A stretch of DNA of 41,093 nucleotides, taken from positions 1 to 41,093 of the forward strand of contig JANQJY010000019.1 of the NCBI GenBank assembly GCA_028281385.1. The letters run 5' to 3'. Positions 39,121 to 41,093 of this stretch are shown piece by piece. Both the position numbers and the translations under genes were made by a program. The notes under the pieces are model-generated. The model was not told the DNA's origin. It did not search any database and was given only the letters and a program-made list of their open reading frames with translations. Numbering within the stretch: the first letter of the stretch is position 1; each line of letters starts with the position of its first letter. The stretch comes from Rickettsiales bacterium. GTDB lineage: Bacteria > Pseudomonadota > Alphaproteobacteria > Rickettsiales > UBA3002.

Positions 39121-40575
39121 TCAGGATAATTTCTGTTTCAGAATCTCATTGACGGCCTGCGGGTTCGCTTTACCGCCCGAAGCTTTCATCACCTGGCCGA
39201 CGAAAAAGCCGAACAGCTTTTCCTTCCCACCCTTATACTCTGCGACCTTGTCCGGATTGGCAGCAATCACTTCATCAATCATCGTTTCAATCGCACCGCT
39301 ATCGGTGACCTGTTTCAGCCCTTCTTCCTCGACGATCGTCACCGCATCCTTGCCGCTCTCGAACATTTTATCGAGCACGGTTTTGGCGATCTTGCCGCTG
39401 ATCGTCTCATCGGCAATCAGCTTCAGCAAGCCGCTTAACTGCTCCGCCGATACCGGCGAGTCTTCGATCGATCTGCTTTCCTTATTGAGCCGTCCGAACA
39501 GCTCTGCCGTCACCCAGCTGGCCGCAAGCTTTGGATCATTGTCATTGGCCACCGTTTCGAAATATTCCGCACTCGCCTTATCGGCCGAAATCACCATCGC
39601 GTCATAGGCCGACAGGCCCATCGCTTCCATATAGCGATTCTTTTTCTGATCCGGTAGTTCCGGCAGGCTCGCCTTGATGTCATCGACAAACGCCTGGGTG
39701 ATTTCCAGCGGCAGCAGATCCGGATCGGGGAAATAGCGGTAATCATGCGCGTCTTCTTTCGAACGCATGGTACGCGTCTCACCTTTGGACGGATCGAACA
39801 GTCGCGTTTCCTGATCGATCTCGCCGCCCGATTCGAGCACTTCGACCTGGCGCTGCGCCTCATATTCAATCGCCTGAGAAACAAACTTCACCGAGTTTAC
39901 ATTCTTGATTTCGCAGCGCGTACCGAAATGTTTTTCGCCCACGCGGCGTACCGACACATTGGCGTCGCAACGCATGCTGCCCTTTTCCATATCGCCGTCA
40001 CAGGTACCGAGATAGCGCACAATCGAGCGCAGCTTTTTGAGATAGAGCGCCGCTTCTTCGGGTGAACGCATATCCGGTTCAGACACAATCTCCATCAGCG
40101 CCACACCGGAACGGTTCAGATCGATAAAACTGTGTTTAGGCGAATGCTCATGCAACGATTTACCAGCATCCTGTTCGAGGTGAATACGCGTCACACCGAT
40201 CTCGCGCGTCGATCCGTCAGGCATGTCGAGCGCAATGACGCCCTTGCCGACAATCGGGTCGAGATATTGCGAAATCTGATAGCCCTGCGGCAAGTCGGGA
40301 TAGAAATAATTTTTGCGGTCGAACACCGAATGCAGATTGATCGCCGCATTCATGCCAAGGCCGGTACGCACCGCCTGCTCAACGCACACTTCATTGATCA
40401 CCGGCAACATCCCCGGCATGCCCGCATCAATGAATGAGACATTCTGATTCGGCTCGGCCCCAAAGGTCGTCGGCGCGCCGGAAAATAATTTGGCATTGCT
40501 GGTCACCTGGGCATGAACTTCCAGCCCGATTACCACTTCCCACTCGCCCGTATTACCTTTGACTATGTAACTCAT
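39121..40575 (-). CDS. gatB: GatB, aspartyl/glutamyl-tRNA amidotransferase subunit B
   Basis: Kinase/transamidase subunit of GatCAB, which turns Glu-tRNA-Gln or Asp-tRNA-Asn into the amide. 484 residues: [68 protein letters not shown], and a C-terminal YqeY-like tail domain ending [19 protein letters not shown]. Complete. The end of gatA lies upstream, separated by a small gene and a short palindrome. Confidence 0.97.
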   Translation of the reverse strand: MSYIVKGNTGEWEVVIGLEVHAQVTSNAKLFSGAPTTFGAEPNQNVSFIDAGMPGMLPVINEVCVEQAVRTGLGMNAAINLHSVFDRKNYFYPDLPQGYQISQYLDPIVGKGVIALDMPDGSTREIGVTRIHLEQDAGKSLHEHSPKHSFIDLNRSGVALMEIVSEPDMRSPEEAALYLKKLRSIVRYLGTCDGDMEKGSMRCDANVSVRRVGEKHFGTRCEIKNVNSVKFVSQAIEYEAQRQVEVLESGGEIDQETRLFDPSKGETRTMRSKEDAHDYRYFPDPDLLPLEITQAFVDDIKASLPELPDQKKNRYMEAMGLSAYDAMVISADKASAEYFETVANDNDPKLAASWVTAELFGRLNKESRSIEDSPVSAEQLSGLLKLIADETISGKIAKTVLDKMFESGKDAVTIVEEEGLKQVTDSGAIETMIDEVIAANPDKVAEYKGGKEKLFGFFVGQVMKASGGKANPQAVNEILKQKLS

Positions 40576-40607
40576 ATCTCCACTCCGACATTCCCGCCTT
40601 CCACTCC

Positions 40608-40633
40608 GTCATTCCCGCGCAGGCGGGAATGAC
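40608..40633. repeat. Short GTCATTCCCGC palindrome
   Basis: GTCATTCCCGC-GCAG-GCGGGAATGAC, 11-base arms, between the small secreted-protein gene and gatB. A minimal member of the dispersed GTCATTCC class. Confidence 0.8.
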
Positions 40634-40650
40634 GATTGAAGTGATGTAAC

Positions 40651-40908
40651 TCATCGCCGAACCACCTGTCCAATCACATTGGTGCAGACCGGTTTCTGTG
40701 CCGGATTACAGCGTGAACGCGGTTCCACCTTTTTGCAGAAAAACCTGCTCTTCTTGTGCATCTGTCTTCCACACACATCGCACCCTTCTTTATACTGCAC
40801 GCATTTTTCAGGAATGATCAGATTGCCACGATTGTCCGATGAAAGCGGCATATAGACCGATTTAGTCGACATATAAATCACCAGCGACAGGACCAGCACA
40901 TGTTTCAT
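40651..40908 (-). CDS. Small secreted Cys-rich protein between gatA and gatB
   Basis: 85 residues: a signal-like N-terminus ([20 protein letters not shown]), then a basic cysteine-rich part (CVQYKEGCDVCGRQMHKK, CKKVEPRSRCNPAQKPVC) with seven cysteines. The ATG overlaps the gatA stop (TGATG), so it is translationally coupled. Not recognised; the cysteines suggest disulfides or metal binding in the periplasm. Confidence 0.6.
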   Translation of the reverse strand: MKHVLVLSLVIYMSTKSVYMPLSSDNRGNLIIPEKCVQYKEGCDVCGRQMHKKSRFFCKKVEPRSRCNPAQKPVCTNVIGQVVRR

Positions 40909-41093
40909 CACGCCGCCTCCTTCATGGTCTGCGGCAACTCGTCGAAGGCCAGCGCCTCTTCGAGCGCACCGGCGGCCCTGAACATCGTCACTTCATCGAA
41001 GGCGCGGCCGATCAGTTGCAGACCCAGCGGCAACCCGTCATGATTCAGCCCGGCGGGAATCGAGATTCCCGGCAGTCCGGCCAGCGAGGTCGG
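40908..41093 (-). CDS. gatA: GatA, amidotransferase subunit A, C-terminal end (partial)
   Basis: The last 61 residues, running in from the window edge: [51 protein letters not shown]. This is the conserved C-terminal region of the amidase subunit that releases ammonia from glutamine for GatCAB. The order gatA - small gene - gatB on the minus strand supports it. The stop overlaps the start of the small gene. Confidence 0.95.
   Translation of the reverse strand, partial: PTSLAGLPGISIPAGLNHDGLPLGLQLIGRAFDEVTMFRAAGALEEALAFDELPQTMKEAA

Overview
The window is a gene-dense piece of an alphaproteobacterial chromosome of moderate GC. Evidence for this is the hemC-hemD-mitofilin-like-HemY order, the MtaB-FtsY neighbourhood, the glnB-glnA pair, the cytochrome c maturation genes, and an IleS of the long type familiar from Rickettsiales. 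A free-living or predatory deep-branching lineage (Micavibrio-like, for example) fits the sulfate activation, PII/glutamine synthetase, BCCT transporter and pilin genes. That placement is inference.

Layout. 1-909 (minus): FtsY runs in frame into a TrmD fragment of different, cyanobacterium-like character, probably an assembly chimera at the contig end. 906-6000 (minus): mtaB, then a sulfate-activation cluster (cysD, unknown gene, four-helix-bundle gene, cysNC). 6307-9024 (plus): ccmD, ccmE, ccmF. 9061-10845: an unknown J-domain-like gene and tsaD. 10928-14214: ModA-like protein, HupE-like membrane protein, MetC-like lyase, PAS protein. 14512-19946: ileS and gpsA. 20098-22850: four unknown genes, two of which follow near-identical promoter boxes. 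22995-24840 (minus): glnA and glnB behind a candidate sigma-54 promoter. 25157-25234: tRNA-His with a duplicated 3' tail. 25581-28110 (minus): three tandem prepilin-like genes and a truncated fourth. 28478-32706: a caspase-fold-like protein, BCCT transporter, a 61-residue protein, ccmG and ccmH. 32877-37038: hemC, hemD, mitofilin-like, HemY. 37035-41093: lipoprotein-like gene, SDR protein, TPR protein, gatB, a small Cys-rich secreted protein and the end of gatA.

Functional links. TsaD makes t6A37 in tRNA and MtaB methylthiolates it. CysD and CysNC make APS and PAPS, but no PAPS reductase is in view. CcmD/E/F and, 22 kb away, CcmG/CcmH serve cytochrome c assembly, while HemC/HemD feed haem synthesis. 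GlnB and GlnA control nitrogen assimilation.

The most unusual theme is small palindromic or inverted-repeat elements that have entered genes and operons. ileS carries four in-frame insertions: a DUF559 nuclease domain bracketed by about 53-bp inverted repeats, a RimJ/L-type acetyltransferase domain, and two short palindromes of the kind described as palindromic elements in Rickettsia genes. A four-helix-bundle (S23-type) gene sits in the cys operon between inverted arrays of a GGACGAG-type unit, and one array now encodes part of the CysN N-terminus. ORF-less hairpins of the same design but different unit sequence lie directly after the stop codons of ccmE, gpsA and glnA. Together these look like a family of gene-carrying and gene-less palindromic elements that settle at stop codons or in frame inside proteins.
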